Assembly: GCA_013375455.1 (NCBI GenBank) | Contig: JABXJT010000017.1 | Span: 16,390 to 80,389 of the forward strand | DNA: 64,000 nt | DNA from: Candidatus Helarchaeota archaeon | GTDB lineage: Archaea > Asgardarchaeota > Lokiarchaeia > Helarchaeales > HEL-GB-A | Reading direction: 5' to 3' | Shown here: one piece after another, positions 61,894 to 64,000 of the stretch | How the letters are laid out: each line of letters starts with the position of its first letter | Numbering within the stretch: the first letter of the stretch is position 1 | Position numbers and translations under genes: made by a program | Notes under the pieces: generated by a model | The model's database searches: none | Seen by the model: only the letters and a program-made list of their open reading frames with translations | What the model was told of the DNA's origin: nothing

Positions 61894-63537
61894 ATGGAGT
61901 TAACCAACACTTTAATCTTGTCACTTTTTGGAACTTCTTTGATTTTAGTCGTAATTGCAATCACCGTCATTGATCTTTTCTTTCTCATTGTTAAAAAGAA
62001 GAATTTAACCACTCTAGCATTTCTTAATATGGGTTTAACCATTTCGATATTCATGATTCTGGAAATATGTTTTCTAAATGATTATTTCATTTTTGATTAT
62101 GTTTATAGTTATAGCGAGTCTGCACTACCGGTGCTCTACAAGTTCGTTGCGATTTGGGCGGGCCAAGAAGGGTCCATACTCACTTGGATGGTATTCAATT
62201 CGATCATTATGGCATTTTTTCGCATTAAAAGTGGGAAAACGCGTGACATCATCTTTAATCGGTCTGTAATAATTATCTTGCTAAGCTCTACCATATTTTT
62301 AGTCATTTTATTTTTGTTAAATCCCTTTAGACTTAGACTATTAATACCTTCCGATGGATTAGGGTTAAATCCTTTATTATTGTCACCTTACATGATTTTA
62401 CACCCATTATCCGTGTTCCTTGGATATGCCGTGTTCATCGTGCCGTTTGCAGTTACGATTTCTGAATTATTGACACCAAAGACTAGATTAGAAATCCCCT
62501 ACCAACGAAAATTCTTTGATTTTACTTTGAAATTTGGCTGGTTAGTTATTTCTTTAGGAATAGGGATCGGTGCATATTGGGCAAGTATAGCAGATCCTCC
62601 ATGGAGTCGGTTTTGGGGTTGGGATGCCGTTGAGACTGTTTCATTGATTCCGTGGTTACTGTGTACCGCGTACTTTCATTCTATGGCTTTTAGAAAGAAA
62701 AATCCAAACCTCGCAAGATTTACTATCATCCTTATTTTCTTGGCTAATATTTTTGCCACTTTGCTAACGAGAGGTGGGGGATTCGCTTCGATTCATACAT
62801 TTGTAGGAAGCTTGGCACTAATTAGTTGGGTCGTCATCACGGGGTTAATAGCGACGATGATTATAGTTTATATTATATATACCATACTAATTACAGTCTT
62901 AGAAGAATATGAAAACACGAAAACGTTATTTAATTATTTGAGCTATTTGTTTCTGATGATGATGGCGTTCATTTTCCTTTTTGGTTTACTCGTTCCCCCG
63001 ACTACTTATCTCTTATCGACCGTAATTAACATAAATGCCATTTTACTATGGCCCTCTTTCTATGCGACGGGAGGGCTCATTTTCGCCACTGCTTTGGCAA
63101 TCGCGTTAATCGTTTGTTCGTTAAATGACTTCTACACGCTGAAACAAATTTCTATTTTCATCTTATTAGGATTCATAGGCGGTCTGATTTTTTCATTACT
63201 TCTCTTAAGCATCGCTTCTGTTTGGATCAACCCCCTGATTTCTATATATCTCGCTGCATTCATCGCAGCCATCTTTCATCTATTTAAGGATTTCAATTTG
63301 AGCCATGGAATGAAGAAATTCTTCCGAAGAAATGCAAAGGTAATAATTCATGCGGGAATCAGCTTGATTTTGATGGGAACGTTAACCGAAATTATGCTGG
63401 GCGTTCAGAGCTTTTTCTTCATTGTAGGGTTTTTCATCTTACTGGTTGGTATTATACCTTCGATCCTGGTGATGTTTTTTGTTAAGTATCAAAGTACTCT
63501 TCAACGAACAAAAATAGAAGAAACGACCTCATCATAA
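61894..63537 (+). CDS. ccmF: cytochrome c heme lyase subunit CcmF-like
   Basis: 547 residues, many helices. Typical CcmF elements are WAGQEGSILTWMVF, PLSVFLGYAVFIVPF, the WWD-type motif WSRFWGWDAVETVSLIPWL and RGGGFASIHTFVG. It is shorter than bacterial CcmF (about 650), lacking part of the C-terminal region. It attaches heme delivered by CcmE to apocytochrome. It completes an A-B-C-D-E-F set with G, H and I missing, as in other reduced archaeal systems. Confidence 0.9.
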   Translation: MELTNTLILSLFGTSLILVVIAITVIDLFFLIVKKKNLTTLAFLNMGLTISIFMILEICFLNDYFIFDYVYSYSESALPVLYKFVAIWAGQEGSILTWMVFNSIIMAFFRIKSGKTRDIIFNRSVIIILLSSTIFLVILFLLNPFRLRLLIPSDGLGLNPLLLSPYMILHPLSVFLGYAVFIVPFAVTISELLTPKTRLEIPYQRKFFDFTLKFGWLVISLGIGIGAYWASIADPPWSRFWGWDAVETVSLIPWLLCTAYFHSMAFRKKNPNLARFTIILIFLANIFATLLTRGGGFASIHTFVGSLALISWVVITGLIATMIIVYIIYTILITVLEEYENTKTLFNYLSYLFLMMMAFIFLFGLLVPPTTYLLSTVININAILLWPSFYATGGLIFATALAIALIVCSLNDFYTLKQISIFILLGFIGGLIFSLLLLSIASVWINPLISIYLAAFIAAIFHLFKDFNLSHGMKKFFRRNAKVIIHAGISLILMGTLTEIMLGVQSFFFIVGFFILLVGIIPSILVMFFVKYQSTLQRTKIEETTSS

Positions 63538-63574
63538 AATAGTTTAAAAAAACATAATCCGCAAAAGTAGTCTT

Positions 63575-64000
63575 TTAAAGCTTTCCGAGGCGTTCGTGGG
63601 TGGCCTTAATGAGTTGACGGATTTTCGGAGGTTTTGGTGGTTTCACATGCCAAGTAGTGGATTGAAGCTGGTGGCGTTGCCGGAAGCGGGCGAGTCCTGT
63701 TTTCACCCGCGTTTGATCCTGCCGTAACAACACCTGATTGATTAAGTCCGGGTCGTAATTCTGTTGTACGATACATAATTCGCCTCCTTTCACGCGGACC
63801 ATGTTCCCGACTTGCGCCCGCCCTGAAGCCCTTCGGAAATGGTGAACTTCCAGTGAGAACATCTTCTCCAGCGCGACATTACTTCGGGGCAGCCCGGACA
63901 TGTTCAGAAAGTGAAAAAGCCCTTCCTCATGGGTGGAATAAAGGCGGATCCATTCCGCAACGATCTCCTCTAAAGGGGTTTTCACCGAAACACGCTGCCA
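63575..64000 (-). mobile_element. transposase C-terminal region, runs off the right edge
   Basis: The frame is open to the window end, so the N-terminus is missing. GLPRSNVALEKMFSLEVHHF and ASGRAQVGNMVRVKGGE resemble the end of a transposase family with (L/P)PRTNNDLE and RR..GRK motifs; I cannot name the IS family. The base composition is visibly more GC-rich than the rest of the window, a sign of recent arrival. No terminal repeat can be seen without the other half. Confidence 0.55.

Noticed and set aside
1..64000. CRISPR array, tRNA or rRNA genes, TPP riboswitch upstream of thi4
   Set aside because: Looked for in the spacers; no regular direct repeats, cloverleaf or conserved riboswitch sequence was seen.

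Overview
The window is AT-rich DNA that reads as archaeal. The evidence is a free-standing archaeal-type ThrRS editing domain, DUF2099 (methanogenesis marker 8 family), DUF169, a UbiA prenyltransferase, the LipS1/LipS2 lipoyl synthases, a Thi4 thiazole synthase, and a very large set of heterodisulfide reductase (Hdr) genes with no methyl-CoM reductase. One MvhD/VhuD-like gene carries an in-frame TGA exactly at a conserved cysteine, which indicates selenocysteine decoding. Together these fit an Asgard (Lokiarchaeia-like) archaeon best, but no phylogenetic marker here proves that.

Layout. 1-10 kb: a membrane-anchored PhoD-like phosphatase running off the left edge, an ADP-forming acyl-CoA synthetase alpha-type subunit, hydrogenase maturation genes hypD-hypF (+) and hypE, hypC (-), a cysteine-rich membrane protein and a fold-type III PLP enzyme. 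10-20 kb: an XRE-type regulator, then a leftward sulfur and amino-acid operon (thrC, moaD-like, DUF169, thiF/moeB, tusA-like, cysE, cysK, ThrRS-editing domain), a signal-less NMT1/THI5-like binding protein with an unknown partner, and thi4-DUF2099. 20-42 kb: a second XRE-type regulator, an hdrC-hdrB-mvhD-hdrA operon, ubiA, a short mvhD with a damaged start, a seven-gene leftward operon (hdrA, hdrB-like, hdrC, hdrB, mvhD, hdrA, hdrA), and rightward frhB-vhuD(Sec). 42-49 kb: a HemW-like radical SAM protein and the lipoate assembly set sLplA-lipS1-lipS2-sLplB, then an HdrD/GlcF-like protein. 49-54.5 kb: a second Hdr type with HdrA split in two and MvhD fused to its second half. 55-63.5 kb: cytochrome c maturation (ccmC, a tiny ccmD-like gene, ccmE, ccmB, ccmA, ccmF) interleaved with two secreted C-terminally anchored proteins with odd Cys-His motifs, a GlcE-like FAD protein and two DUF2231-like membrane proteins. 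The right edge holds a piece of a transposase gene.

The main unifying observation is an 11-bp palindrome, TAACAnTGTTA. It occurs, often perfectly, in at least thirteen intergenic regions: upstream of both XRE regulators, thrC, the binding protein, thi4, three hdr operons, ubiA, frhB-vhuD, lipS1, the HdrD-like gene, the first secreted protein and the ccmA/FAD-protein divergent promoter. Four of the boxes form closely spaced pairs with 12-13 bp between centres. This looks like one regulon tying sulfur assimilation, lipoate assembly, Hdr electron bifurcation, quinone or prenyl metabolism and extracytoplasmic heme proteins together. The two Cys-tailed XRE proteins are the obvious candidate regulators. 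The hyp genes carry no box that I can see.

Several genes need correction from simple ORF calling: the TGA-interrupted vhuD; a short mvhD whose ATG is one base out of frame; an sLplA gene with no ATG, GTG or TTG at its evident start; a tiny ccmD-like gene; and a small membrane protein broken by an apparent 2-bp insertion.
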